64,000 nt of DNA from Providencia huaxiensis (GTDB taxonomy: Bacteria; Pseudomonadota; Gammaproteobacteria; Enterobacterales; Enterobacteriaceae): positions 3,100,001 through 3,164,000 of the forward strand of contig NZ_CP031123.2 of the NCBI RefSeq assembly GCF_002843235.3, read 5' to 3'. Numbering within the stretch: the first letter of the stretch is position 1; each line of letters opens with the position of its first letter. The position numbers and the translations under genes were made by a program. Positions 10,503-19,464 of the stretch are shown piece by piece. A model generated the notes under the pieces. The model made no database searches. It saw only the letters and a program-made list of their open reading frames with translations, and was not told where the DNA came from.

Positions 10503-10699
10503 TCAGATCCTCAATAAAATAATAGGAAACAGATTAGTTTGTATTGATAACCGCATTGGTTAACCATGAGGTAAACACTTTAAGTCTACCAGTTTAACCG
10601 CGTTAAATAAATTATATACAAAATTTGTTAACAGTAGGTCAATGTAGGACAAAACAATTCAGACTAAGTTCATTTTTAACGCAAATTTGCAATAGAATC

Positions 10700-10733
10700 A
10701 AAGAGTCATGATATAATAAAATCATAACTCTTT
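10700..10733 (-). terminator. Hairpin at the end of ftsYEX
   Basis: Arms 10700-10712 and 10721-10733 pair over 13 bases with one mismatch, just past the ftsX stop. The following minus-strand bases are not a clean U-run, so termination may be partial, allowing some read-through toward rpoH. The rpoH promoters must lie in the remaining 10503-10699 interval. Confidence 0.55.
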
Positions 10734-10758
10734 AATAAAAATGACAAAAAACAACGCA

Positions 10759-11736
10759 TTACTCAGGTGTAAAGTGTCGTAAATGTTGAAGTGTTGCCAA
10801 CCATGCCGCTATCCAACCAACCATAGCGGATAATAATAGGATCAATAAAGACTCTTCCCATAACAACCCTTCAATCTGAAATTGTGTACCGAATACACTG
10901 GCCACTTTTGCCACACCGTCTGCTAACTGCCAAACAAGTAGAAAGGTCATAATCAAGGAAATAATGGCACCTAATGCGCCTAATACAAGACCACCATTTA
11001 AAAATGGCCTCATGATAAACCCATCAGTAGCACCAATTAGTTTCATCACATTAATTGTATCGCGGCGAGCAAAAATGTTGAGCCGAACGCTATTACCTAT
11101 CACAAGGAACAGTGACACAATCATTAAAATCCCAATGACAGAAGCGATTTTCCCAACCAAGCCCGTGAGTGCGGCTAACCGAGCAAACCAGCTATCATCC
11201 ATGCGAACTTCTTCAATTCCATCGACTTGGCTGACTCTATCACGCAGTGTTGTTAATACATCAGAACCTTCAAAATCAATTTTAGGTGTAATTATTGCGA
11301 CTGCAGGCAGTGGGTTTTCCTCTAGCATATCGAGTGCGGTACTAAAACCAGACCAGCTGCGAAACTCACTCATGGCTTGGTCACGAGAAAGGTAATTCAC
11401 ATGGTCAATACCATCAAGAGCCTGTAATTGTGTTGCCACATTTTGCCCACCTTGTTCATCAAGAGATTTATCTAAATAAACAGTGAGTTGAGGTGTTGGG
11501 TACCATTGTTCCGCGGCTTGCGAAACATTTTTCCACACAATATAACAAAGGCTCGGTAATGTGAGTGAAATCGCAATAACCATGATTGTCAAAAAAGTGG
11601 CTAAAGGCTGCCTAAGCATATCAGCGAGCGCATTCAACCACGAATAACGCCACTGCTCTTTCCAACCGCCTTTTAATGCTTTACTTTTCGATTGCTTGGC
11701 TCGTTCCGGCTTGCTTTTACGGACATTCTTAGCCAT
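10759..11736 (-). CDS. ftsX: Cell-division ABC-like membrane subunit FtsX
   Basis: Membrane partner of FtsE; the complex sits at the division septum and activates periplasmic murein hydrolases through EnvC. 325 residues from the ATG with GGAGG five bases upstream. A basic cytoplasmic N-terminus (Lys/Arg-rich to about residue 35) precedes TM1 ([20 protein letters not shown]), then a large periplasmic domain (about 70-195) and three more TM segments in the FtsX-type permease domain. The start overlaps the ftsE stop by eight bases. Confidence 0.96.
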   Translation of the reverse strand: MAKNVRKSKPERAKQSKSKALKGGWKEQWRYSWLNALADMLRQPLATFLTIMVIAISLTLPSLCYIVWKNVSQAAEQWYPTPQLTVYLDKSLDEQGGQNVATQLQALDGIDHVNYLSRDQAMSEFRSWSGFSTALDMLEENPLPAVAIITPKIDFEGSDVLTTLRDRVSQVDGIEEVRMDDSWFARLAALTGLVGKIASVIGILMIVSLFLVIGNSVRLNIFARRDTINVMKLIGATDGFIMRPFLNGGLVLGALGAIISLIMTFLLVWQLADGVAKVASVFGTQFQIEGLLWEESLLILLLSAMVGWIAAWLATLQHLRHFTPE

Positions 11737-12394
11737 GTTGACCTCCAAGCATACGACCTTCACTTAATGTAAGAACACGGTAGTTACGACGCTCAATCAA
11801 TGCAATATCATGGGTCGCCATTAAAACAGTCACCCCCACACGGTTGAACTCTTCGAATAAACGCATTATCCCTTCAGACAATTCACCATCAAGGTTACCT
11901 GTTGGCTCATCCGCTAATAACATCGTTGGCTTATTCACCACCGCTCGGGCAATACCGACACGCTGTTGCTCCCCACCAGATAACTGAATTGGAAAGTTTT
12001 TAGCTTTGTCCAATAACCCGACTTTATCTAATGCCGCAGAAACTCGCCGACGAATATCTTCGGTACTGGCACCAGAAATGATTAGCGGCATTGCGACATT
12101 GTCATATACCGTTCGATCAAAAAGCAGGTGATGATCCTGAAAAATCATCCCGATCTGCCGGCGCAGAAATGGGATCTCTCGATTTTTCAAGCGGCTGATA
12201 TCATGACCATTGAATAAAATATGACCCGCACTTGGGCGTTCAATACCACAAATCAGTTTAAGTAATGTACTTTTACCTGCGCCTGAGTGGCCTGTTAGAA
12301 ATGCCATTTCTCCAGGTTGAAGATGAAAATCAACCCCTTGGAGTGCTTGGCGGCCACCGCGATAAGCTTTACTAACGTGTTCAAAGCGAATCAT
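11729..12394 (-). CDS. ftsE: Cell-division ATP-binding protein FtsE
   Basis: ATPase of the FtsEX complex, 221 residues as in E. coli. Walker [10 protein letters not shown], signature [16 protein letters not shown], Walker [14 protein letters not shown] and the H-loop MATHDIALI are all intact. It lies six bases after ftsY and overlaps ftsX by eight bases, the conserved ftsY-ftsE-ftsX operon. Confidence 0.98.
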   Translation of the reverse strand: MIRFEHVSKAYRGGRQALQGVDFHLQPGEMAFLTGHSGAGKSTLLKLICGIERPSAGHILFNGHDISRLKNREIPFLRRQIGMIFQDHHLLFDRTVYDNVAMPLIISGASTEDIRRRVSAALDKVGLLDKAKNFPIQLSGGEQQRVGIARAVVNKPTMLLADEPTGNLDGELSEGIMRLFEEFNRVGVTVLMATHDIALIERRNYRVLTLSEGRMLGGQHG

Positions 12395-12400
12395 CGAAAA

Positions 12401-14368
12401 TTATTCCTCTCGGGCAAATAGAGCCTCGATAAAGTCATCTGCTTTAAATGGACGTAAATCTTCAATACCCTCACCAATACCAATATAACGAATTGGAATA
12501 CCAAATTGGTCGGCAATAGAGAAAATTACGCCACCTTTTGCTGTGCCATCTAGCTTAGTCAATGTAATACCTGTCAGACCGACCGCATCATCAAAAAGTT
12601 TTGCCTGACTTACCGCATTTTGTCCAGTGCTTGCATCTAGCGTTAACATAATTTCATGGGGAGCATTTTCATCGAGTTTTTTCATTACCCGGACAATTTT
12701 TTTCAGCTCTTCCATCAAGTGCGATTTATTTTGTAAGCGCCCAGCGGTGTCTGCAATTAAAACATCAACCCCTTTCGCCTGCGCTGATTGGATCGCATCA
12801 AAAATAACCGATGCGGGATCTGCGCCAGTATGTTGGGCTACCACAGGGATTTTATTGCGCTCACCCCATACTTGAAGTTGCTCAACAGCCGCCGCACGGA
12901 AAGTATCCCCCGCGGCTAACATGACGCTTTTTCCTTCTGATTGATATTGACGTGCTAATTTACCAATTGTTGTCGTTTTTCCGACCCCGTTCACACCAAC
13001 CATAAGAATAACATAGGGTTTTTTGTCTTCGATCACGAGTGGTTTATCCACTTTCGCTAAAATATCAGACATTTCCTCACGCAATTTGCCATATAACGCT
13101 TCTGCATCTTTGAGTTCTTTACGGCTCGCATGTGCCGTTAAGTTGTCAATGATTTTGCGCGTGGTATCAACCCCGACATCCGCTATCAATAACTGCTCTT
13201 CGAGCTCTTCGAATAAGTCATCATCAATTTTTTTACCTGAGAACAGCCCAAAAAAGCCTGAACCTAAATTCTGTCGAGTTTTTAATAGCCCTTTCTTTAG
13301 CCTAGCAAAGAAACCTGCTTTTTTAGGTTTTTCTTGCTCAGTTGGTGAATTATTTTTTTCTTCTTCTAAACGTAAACGCTCAGCTTCAGCTTCTTCCTCT
13401 GCAATTCTCGCTTCTTCAGCGGCTTGTTCTTCGGCTAAACGCGCGGCTTCTGCCGCTTGGCGTTCACGTTCCGCTTGTTCTTCGGCTAAACGCGCAGCTT
13501 CTGCTGCTTGGCGTTCCCGTTCCGCTTGTTCTTCTGCTAAACGAGCGGCTTCTGCCGCTTGGCGTTCACGTTCCGCTTGTTCTTCCGCTAAACGTGCAAC
13601 TTCTGCCGCTTGGCGTTCACGTTCCGCTTGTTCTTCCGCTAAACGCGCGGCTTCTGCTGCTTGGCGTTCGCGTTCTGCTTGTTCTTCAGCTAAACGTGCG
13701 GCTTCTGCTGCTTGGCGTTCACGTTCCGCTTGTTCTTCCGCTAAACGTGCAACTTCTGCCGCTTGGCGTTCACGTTCCGCTTGTTCTTCCGCTAAACGCG
13801 CGGCTTCTGCTGCTTGGCGTTCACGTTCCGCTTGTTCTTCTGCCGCTTGGATTGCAGCTAACTCAGCTTGACGACGTTGTTCTTCAGCTTCTTCTGCTGC
13901 TTGGATCGCAGCTAACTCAACTTGACGCTGACGTGCCATTTCTGCTTCAGCAATACGTATTGCTTCAGCTTCTTGGCGTTCACGCTCCGCTTTTTCTTCC
14001 GCTAATATTTTCTCTTGGGCTTCCTGATGCGCTTGTTCCGCTTGCTCTTGGGCCGCTTGGAGTTCTGCTAATTTAGCTTCTCGCTCACGTTCTGCTTGTT
14101 CGGTTGCCGCATCAATCGCAGCTTGCTGCGCTTCATACTGGCGCTCAGCTTCATCTTCAGCGGCTTTAATAGCGGCTTGCTCTGCTTGATGTTGACGTTC
14201 CGCTTCGGCTGTTGCGGCATCTACCGCAGTTTCATGGGTTGATTGGTTTTCAACGTCCTTGACTACATCATTATCATGCTGTTGAGCTTCTTGTTGCTGG
14301 GTTTCTTCTTCATTTTTACGCCCAAACCCCAACCATGAGAAAAAACCTTTTTTCTTGTCTTTAGCCAT
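12401..14368 (-). CDS. ftsY: Signal recognition particle receptor FtsY with expanded N-terminal repeat domain
   Basis: SRP receptor GTPase that delivers ribosome-nascent chains to the Sec translocon. At 655 residues it is much longer than E. coli FtsY (about 500). Residues 1-20 form a basic amphipathic membrane-targeting segment. Residues about 25-345 are charged, Ala/Glu/Gln/Arg-rich helical sequence containing eight tandem 17-residue repeats (EQAERERQAAEAARLAE type). The NG domain follows, with GVNGVGKTTTIGKLA, DTFRAAAVEQL, DTAGRLQNK, TKLDGTAKGG and the C-terminal GEGIEDLRPF. The extra length is all in the acidic A domain, which is known to vary in length. Confidence 0.97.
   Translation of the reverse strand: MAKDKKKGFFSWLGFGRKNEEETQQQEAQQHDNDVVKDVENQSTHETAVDAATAEAERQHQAEQAAIKAAEDEAERQYEAQQAAIDAATEQAEREREAKLAELQAAQEQAEQAHQEAQEKILAEEKAERERQEAEAIRIAEAEMARQRQVELAAIQAAEEAEEQRRQAELAAIQAAEEQAERERQAAEAARLAEEQAERERQAAEVARLAEEQAERERQAAEAARLAEEQAERERQAAEAARLAEEQAERERQAAEVARLAEEQAERERQAAEAARLAEEQAERERQAAEAARLAEEQAERERQAAEAARLAEEQAAEEARIAEEEAEAERLRLEEEKNNSPTEQEKPKKAGFFARLKKGLLKTRQNLGSGFFGLFSGKKIDDDLFEELEEQLLIADVGVDTTRKIIDNLTAHASRKELKDAEALYGKLREEMSDILAKVDKPLVIEDKKPYVILMVGVNGVGKTTTIGKLARQYQSEGKSVMLAAGDTFRAAAVEQLQVWGERNKIPVVAQHTGADPASVIFDAIQSAQAKGVDVLIADTAGRLQNKSHLMEELKKIVRVMKKLDENAPHEIMLTLDASTGQNAVSQAKLFDDAVGLTGITLTKLDGTAKGGVIFSIADQFGIPIRYIGIGEGIEDLRPFKADDFIEALFAREE
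13430..13837 (-). repeat. 51-bp in-frame tandem repeats in ftsY (8 copies)
   Basis: Eight consecutive 51-base units encode the 17-residue helical repeat of FtsY. Units differ mainly at synonymous positions, plus an Ala/Val swap in two copies (AEAARLAE versus AEVARLAE). The array is in frame and uninterrupted, so copy-number changes would alter protein length without frameshift. Confidence 0.92.
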
Positions 14369-14644
14369 TTGCCACTACACTCCTCGCGGTAAAAATATGG
14401 CACTCGATAATCAAATCGCAATAAAATTATATGCAGTCTACCATTTCATCGCTCAGCAACACATATCTGAAAGAAAAATCCTGCCAATTTAATCTGAATT
14501 TCAGTGTTAAAACGGTGAAAATAAAGTTCTATAATTGAAAAATGACCAATCAGAGATAACAACACTGCAACTTATCGCCTGACAGGTATACAATAGTAAC
14601 AATCAAATTTAAGTACATAAACCCGTTAAGCAACAATAAACATT

Positions 14645-15226
14645 ATGGCAAAAAAACCACAATCCCCCTCTTTAGGGCAAATTCGTATTATCGGTGGAAA
14701 ATGGCGCGGAAGAAAGCTGCCAGTTCGTGATAGTGAGGGCTTACGTCCAACTACAGACAGAATAAAAGAAACGTTATTTAACTGGTTAATGCCAATTATT
14801 CGAGATGCTCGTTGCTTAGATTGCTTCGCAGGAAGTGGCTCACTTGGCTTTGAAGCACTTTCTCGTTTTGCAGAAACGGTCACCTTTATTGAGCTCGATA
14901 AACAAAACGCACAACTGTTAACTGAAAACAAAGCTCGCTTACAAGCAGATAACGCAACTGTAGTGAATCACAATAGCCTAACTTTTTTAAGTCAAGCAGG
15001 TACACCTTTTGATGTCGTTTTCATTGACCCACCATTTCGCAAAGGGCTGCTCAATGAAACTATTCAATTGTTAGAAAAAAACCAATGGTTAGCTGAAGAA
15101 AGCTGGATATACGTTGAGTCAGAAGCGGAGTCACCACTTACTGACATTCCAGCTAATTGGCAACTTCATCGCGAAAAAATAGCGGGGCAAGTCGCATATC
15201 GCCTTTTTATTCGAACTTCACTTTAG
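14645..15226 (+). CDS. rsmD: 16S rRNA (guanine-966-N2)-methyltransferase
   Basis: Methylates G966 of 16S rRNA in the small subunit using S-adenosylmethionine. 193 residues. The N-terminal RIIGGKWRGRKLPV and RPTTDRIKETLFNWL segments, the SAM-binding LDCFAGSGSLGFEALSR, and the catalytic DPPF motif (VVFIDPPFRKG) are all present. It is divergent from ftsY, with a 276-base intergenic region holding both promoters, as in E. coli. Confidence 0.97.
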   Translation: MAKKPQSPSLGQIRIIGGKWRGRKLPVRDSEGLRPTTDRIKETLFNWLMPIIRDARCLDCFAGSGSLGFEALSRFAETVTFIELDKQNAQLLTENKARLQADNATVVNHNSLTFLSQAGTPFDVVFIDPPFRKGLLNETIQLLEKNQWLAEESWIYVESEAESPLTDIPANWQLHREKIAGQVAYRLFIRTSL

Positions 15227-15236
15227 GGACAAAAAC

Positions 15237-15533
15237 ATGTTTATCAATATTGGACGCCTACTCATGATTTGCGTTTGGAGTTTTATGGTCTTTAACCTCG
15301 TCCATCCATTCCCTAAACCATTGAAATACTTTATGGATATTGCAATGGTTTTTATGATTTTCATGCACGCATTACAAACTATTTTCCTAAAAGCAACGCT
15401 ACCAAAAGGGGAGAAAATATCGGGTTTAGTTCAACTGCGCATTTTCTTTTTTGGTGTATTCGAAATGCTAGCGATGCAGAAAAAAAATAAAGCTGATTTA
15501 GAAAAAGCGAAGAAAAAACAATTAGGCGAGTAA
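15237..15533 (+). CDS. yhhL: DUF1145 inner-membrane protein YhhL
   Basis: 98-residue membrane protein of unknown function, with two or three hydrophobic helices (LLMICVWSFMVFNLVHPFP, FMDIAMVFMIFMHALQTIFL) and a basic C-terminal tail. It starts ten bases after the rsmD stop with AGGGAC upstream, so it is cotranscribed with rsmD as in E. coli. It ends six bases from the convergent yhhM stop with no room for a terminator. Confidence 0.88.
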   Translation: MFINIGRLLMICVWSFMVFNLVHPFPKPLKYFMDIAMVFMIFMHALQTIFLKATLPKGEKISGLVQLRIFFFGVFEMLAMQKKNKADLEKAKKKQLGE

Positions 15534-15539
15534 CCTATT

Positions 15540-15890
15540 CTACGCTGGCTCAAAACGAATAAAGCGGGTACCTTGCATAATAAGCTTACCTTCATGGCCA
15601 AGCTCAACGCCTTGATACTGTTCTTCAGTTACAATAGTTTTAATAATTTCGCCACTTGATAGCGTCTTAAAGTGAATCTCATAGCGAAAAGTTTCAGGGG
15701 AAACAACATCCCGCTCTCGAGAGCGCATATTTGGGTATGGATAGTCTTTTTTGCTATCAACCTTGACTAAGTAACTCACAGGCAAGGCGTTATCGTTGAT
15801 TTCATTTTGCTTGCGTTGATCAAAAAAACGCTTGGTTGCTAGGACAGCAATGATCGCTAAAACAATGATCAATAATATGGGCTTATTCAT
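15540..15890 (-). CDS. yhhM: DUF2500 protein YhhM
   Basis: 116-residue protein with a single N-terminal membrane anchor (PILLIIVLAIIAVLATKRFF) and a soluble domain matching DUF2500/YhhM. The function is unknown. It is convergent with yhhL, with a six-base gap, so the two mRNAs probably overlap at their 3' ends. Confidence 0.87.
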   Translation of the reverse strand: MNKPILLIIVLAIIAVLATKRFFDQRKQNEINDNALPVSYLVKVDSKKDYPYPNMRSRERDVVSPETFRYEIHFKTLSSGEIIKTIVTEEQYQGVELGHEGKLIMQGTRFIRFEPA

Positions 15891-16042
15891 AATGTATGCT
15901 TTTCACTTAAAAAGTCAGTCGCTATAGTTTATCTTATTTAACTAAGTTGGACACGCTTCTATACTCTACATAGCTTGAAGTAAACGAGTATAAGTTGCCG
16001 GATCACTGTCGTGTCATTCATTGAACATATAAGGATGTGTAT

Positions 16043-16672
16043 ATGATTAGTTGGCCATTCCTCGCAGTACTCTTTTCTGGTTGGTTATATGTCGATGCCG
16101 CCTATCGAGGACCCGGGTGGCAACGGTGGTTATTTCGCCCGATCACACTGCTACTTTTATTACTTTGGGGCTGGAGTTCCGACGATCTTAACCTGCAAAA
16201 TTACCTCATTCTTGCGGGGCTACTAGTCTCGCTCGTCGCGGATCTGTCTCGTATGCTTTCAAGTGAGCACTTACTAGCTTCCGTTGCGTTGATGTTCTTG
16301 AGTTACCTGATTTATACCATCAGCTTCGGAATGCAACTCAATTTCGGGCTCTATCTACCTTGGCTAGCCGCCCCTCTGATTGTCGCTGCCATTACTTTAG
16401 TATTTATCTGGGGCAAACTTGAAAATCTTCAAGCCATTGTTTTTGCATCATTAATAATGTGTATGATTATGGCATGGGTTGCTGGTGACCAATATTTTGG
16501 TCTCGGTCGTGAATACAATTTTTCAATCATGGTTGGTGCATCACTGCTCTTTCTTTCTAACTGTGTTTGGCTAATTGCTCGATTCCGTATCCCATTTAAA
16601 GCTTCAAAAGCCGTTGTTGCTGCTCTCTATTTCCTTGGGCAGTTCTTTATTGTCCGAGCAATTTATTTATAA
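16043..16672 (+). CDS. yhhN: YhhN/TMEM86-family membrane protein
   Basis: 209-residue polytopic protein with about eight TM helices. YhhN belongs to the family of mammalian TMEM86 lysoplasmalogenases; bacterial members are putative hydrolases with uncertain substrates. Conserved acidic residues in YLILAGLLVSLVADLSRML and GDQYFGLGREYN fit the family. The ATG is preferred over a GTG two codons upstream because AAGGA lies seven bases before it and the length then matches E. coli (208). Confidence 0.88.
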   Translation: MISWPFLAVLFSGWLYVDAAYRGPGWQRWLFRPITLLLLLLWGWSSDDLNLQNYLILAGLLVSLVADLSRMLSSEHLLASVALMFLSYLIYTISFGMQLNFGLYLPWLAAPLIVAAITLVFIWGKLENLQAIVFASLIMCMIMAWVAGDQYFGLGREYNFSIMVGASLLFLSNCVWLIARFRIPFKASKAVVAALYFLGQFFIVRAIYL

Positions 16673-16693
16673 CCCCTTTTTAGTAAACACCAT

Positions 16694-16736
16694 GCCAATT
16701 GATAAAAAGTGCTATTTGAGAATTTTATCAGTTGGC
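16694..16736. other. Long hairpin between yhhN and zntA
   Basis: Arms 16694-16707 and 16723-16736 pair over 14 bases with one wobble and a 15-base loop. A CCCCTCTTTTAG stretch follows, so it may terminate yhhN transcription before the zntA promoter. The U-run is short. Confidence 0.55.
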
Positions 16737-16751
16737 AGCCCCTCTTTTAGT

Positions 16752-16783
16752 TTGACTCTGGAGTAGACTCCAGAGTGTAGACT
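16752..16783 (+). promoter_or_regulatory. zntA promoter with ZntR (MerR-family) operator
   Basis: The -35 is TTGACT (16752-16757) and the -10 TAGACT (16778-16783), separated by a 20-base spacer, the over-long spacing typical of MerR-family promoters. The spacer holds the dyad CTCTGGAGT-AG-ACTCCAGAG, nearly the same as the E. coli zntA operator. This predicts activation by ZntR on excess Zn, Cd or Pb. No zntR gene is in the window. Confidence 0.93.
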
Positions 16784-16832
16784 TATCTGCAATGAATAAT
16801 GAAACGAATTATTGTTAGATAAGGGGGCGCTT

Positions 16833-19250
16833 ATGCACTCACACTCTCATAAAGAAAATCATACACATACCAGTTCTTGCTGCTCGAATAGCGGTACTTG
16901 TTCTTCTGTAATCACAGAGAACAGCAAAGAAGTGAGTAATGGCTCACATACTCACGAACATGGCTATACAAAGCAACACTCTGATGACGATGAAGAATCT
17001 CACCAGCATCAAGGATGCCATTCATCCCATGAGCATGATACCGACGATACGCACCATAACCATAGCCATGCAGGCCATGACCACCAACACGGTGATAGTT
17101 GTGGGTTAAGCGCGAATATCATCAATGAAGTTGAGCCAACCCAAGCCGCAGGGCAACGATTCAGTTGGGTTATTCGCGGTATGGATTGCCCTAGTTGTGC
17201 CAATAAAATTGAAACCGCAGTCGGCCAAATTAGTGAAGTTAAACAAGCTAAGGTATTGTTCGCTACTGAAAAATTAGTGGTTGATGCCAATACGGATATT
17301 AGCGCGGCGGTTCGTTCCACGGTTGAAGCTGCTGGCTATGAATTGCTCGAAGTGACTGGTAATAGTGCGGCGGCTATTGCGCCACCACAAAGCTTACTCA
17401 GTGAAGCTAAGCCCGTCATTATATTAGCGATTTTAATGGCAATTAGCTGGGGTATTGAATCATTCAGCCCAAAAATTGGTAACATCGCCTTTATTTTGAC
17501 AACCCTGTTTGGTTTATACCCTATTGCTCGTAAATCGTTGCGCCTAATTCGTACTGGCTCACCCTTTGCTATCGAAACTTTGATGACCGTTGCCGCGGTA
17601 GGTGCAATCTTTATTCAAGCCACAGAAGAAGCCGCAATGGTTATCTTACTGTTTATGTTAGGCGAAATGTTGGAGTCTTATTCTGCCGGAAGAGCCCGAC
17701 GAGGAGTTAGCGCCTTAATGGCACTGGTCCCAGAAGATGCTGTTTTGATCAAGGATGGACAAAAAACCACCATACCTGTGGCACAATTACGCCCTGGTGA
17801 CATTATTGAAATCGCACCGGGTGGTCGTTTACCTACCGATGCCGTATTAGTCTCAGGTTTTGCCAGCTTTGATGAGAGTGCGCTAACAGGTGAATCTGTT
17901 CCCATCGAACGCAATGCAGGCGAAAAAGTTGCTGCTGGCTGTTTATCCGTTGATAGAGCCGTGCAGATGAAAGTGGTGTCAGAGCAAGGCCAAAATGCCA
18001 TCGACCGTATTTTACAGCTAATTGAAGAAGCTGAAGAACGCCGCGCTCCAATAGAACGCTTTATTGACCGCTTTAGTCGCATATACACACCAATCATTAT
18101 GCTTATTTCTGCATTGGTGATTATTATTCCACCAATTTTCTTTGATGCATCATGGGAAACATGGATTTACCGCGGTTTGACACTGCTATTAATCGGTTGT
18201 CCTTGTGCCTTAGTAATTTCGACCCCTGCCGCAATCACCTCTGCACTCGCAACGGCGACACGGCGCGGTGCATTAATTAAAGGCGGCGCAGCACTTGAAC
18301 AACTGGGTACTATCACAACAATTGCTTTAGATAAAACAGGCACACTAACGGAAGGTAAACCGCATGTCACTGACCTTGTCCCTGAAGAAGGCATGACAGA
18401 AAGTGAATTAGTACGGATAACCGCTTCCGTTGAGGTGGGCTCCCATCACCCACTGGCTAAGGCGGTAGTGAATAAAGCCGAAGCATTATCGTTGGTAGTA
18501 ACCGAAGCTCAAGACCGAAAAGCACTGGCAGGGAAAGGTGTTGAAGGTGTTTTGAACGATAAACATATACTGGTTAGTGCACCAAACCGCCTTGATACCC
18601 CGCTAAATAGCGAATGGCAAGGTAAAGTTGAGGCACTTGAGGCCGAAGGGAAAACGGTTGTTGTCACACTAGAAGATAACCGTGTAATTGGTTTAACCGC
18701 GCTACAAGATACACTGCGCAATGATGCAAATGACGCAATGAGTTTGCTTAAAGCGCTTAACGTTAATGCGGTGATGCTAACGGGTGATAATCCTCGTGCT
18801 GCGAGTGCCATTGCAGGGCAACTAGGCATGGAGTTCCGTGCTGGCTTGTTACCTGAAGATAAAGTTACCGCAGTAATGGAACTTAATCGTAACCACAGCA
18901 CCATGATGGTTGGAGATGGTATTAATGATGCGCCTGCGATGAAAGCCTCCAGTATCGGGGTAGCCATGGGAAGTGGTACGGACGTTGCGTTAGAAACCGC
19001 CGATGCTGCATTAACTCATAACCGTTTAACGGGGCTAGCTGAAATCATCGCGCTTTCTCGTGCAACGCGAAAAATCATTCGTGAAAATATCGCGATTGCC
19101 TTGGGGTTAAAAGCCGTATTCCTTGTCACAAGTTTATTAGGTATTACAGGCCTTTGGGTCGCTGTACTTGCTGATTCAGGCGCAACAGCACTCGTCACAG
19201 CGAACGCAGTGCGTCTATTACGCGTTAAATTACCCCAAGTGAAAAAATAG
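16833..19250 (+). CDS. zntA: Zn/Cd/Pb-exporting P1B-type ATPase with a long His/Cys-rich N-terminus
   Basis: Inner-membrane heavy-metal efflux ATPase, 805 residues, longer than E. coli ZntA (732). The first 95 or so residues hold many HxH, CC and acidic clusters (THTSSCCSNSGTC, HSHAGHDHQHGDSC) and could bind metal. The HMA domain follows with GMDCPSC. Then come the phosphatase loop LTGES, the membrane metal site CPC in GCPCALVIS, DKTGT phosphorylation, SHHPLA, and GDGINDAPA. The start at 16833 has AAGGGGG upstream; a TTG seven codons earlier is less likely. A ZntR-type promoter controls it. Confidence 0.97.
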   Translation: MHSHSHKENHTHTSSCCSNSGTCSSVITENSKEVSNGSHTHEHGYTKQHSDDDEESHQHQGCHSSHEHDTDDTHHNHSHAGHDHQHGDSCGLSANIINEVEPTQAAGQRFSWVIRGMDCPSCANKIETAVGQISEVKQAKVLFATEKLVVDANTDISAAVRSTVEAAGYELLEVTGNSAAAIAPPQSLLSEAKPVIILAILMAISWGIESFSPKIGNIAFILTTLFGLYPIARKSLRLIRTGSPFAIETLMTVAAVGAIFIQATEEAAMVILLFMLGEMLESYSAGRARRGVSALMALVPEDAVLIKDGQKTTIPVAQLRPGDIIEIAPGGRLPTDAVLVSGFASFDESALTGESVPIERNAGEKVAAGCLSVDRAVQMKVVSEQGQNAIDRILQLIEEAEERRAPIERFIDRFSRIYTPIIMLISALVIIIPPIFFDASWETWIYRGLTLLLIGCPCALVISTPAAITSALATATRRGALIKGGAALEQLGTITTIALDKTGTLTEGKPHVTDLVPEEGMTESELVRITASVEVGSHHPLAKAVVNKAEALSLVVTEAQDRKALAGKGVEGVLNDKHILVSAPNRLDTPLNSEWQGKVEALEAEGKTVVVTLEDNRVIGLTALQDTLRNDANDAMSLLKALNVNAVMLTGDNPRAASAIAGQLGMEFRAGLLPEDKVTAVMELNRNHSTMMVGDGINDAPAMKASSIGVAMGSGTDVALETADAALTHNRLTGLAEIIALSRATRKIIRENIAIALGLKAVFLVTSLLGITGLWVAVLADSGATALVTANAVRLLRVKLPQVKK

Positions 19251-19282
19251 CTTTAATTAACAGAGTTTCAATCAACCAATTT

Positions 19283-19307
19283 AAACGCCGCGTTAAGTGG
19301 CGTTTTT
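19283..19307 (+). terminator. zntA terminator
   Basis: AAACGCC (19283-19289) pairs with GGCGTTT (19299-19305), followed by further T residues, 32 bases after the zntA stop. Confidence 0.8.
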
Positions 19308-19464
19308 CATTTACAACATTTCCAATAAATACCTGTATTACAATATGTTAAATGCAAATTCAATTAAAGAATTAGGACTAACTTTTTCTCCATAAACCTC
19401 AGTTTTCGCTAGAATACGTTTTATCAATAGATTATTTTGGTATAACGTTTAGTGGGTACTGAGT

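Noticed and set aside
13430..13837. Repeat array considered as a CRISPR
   Set aside because: Units are directly abutting 51-mers with no spacers and lie in frame inside ftsY.
13023..14076. Two long open frames on the plus strand across ftsY
   Set aside because: They are antisense shadows of the repetitive Ala/Glu/Arg codons of ftsY, with low-complexity translations (SSAKRAASAAWRSRSAC repeats) and no ribosome site.
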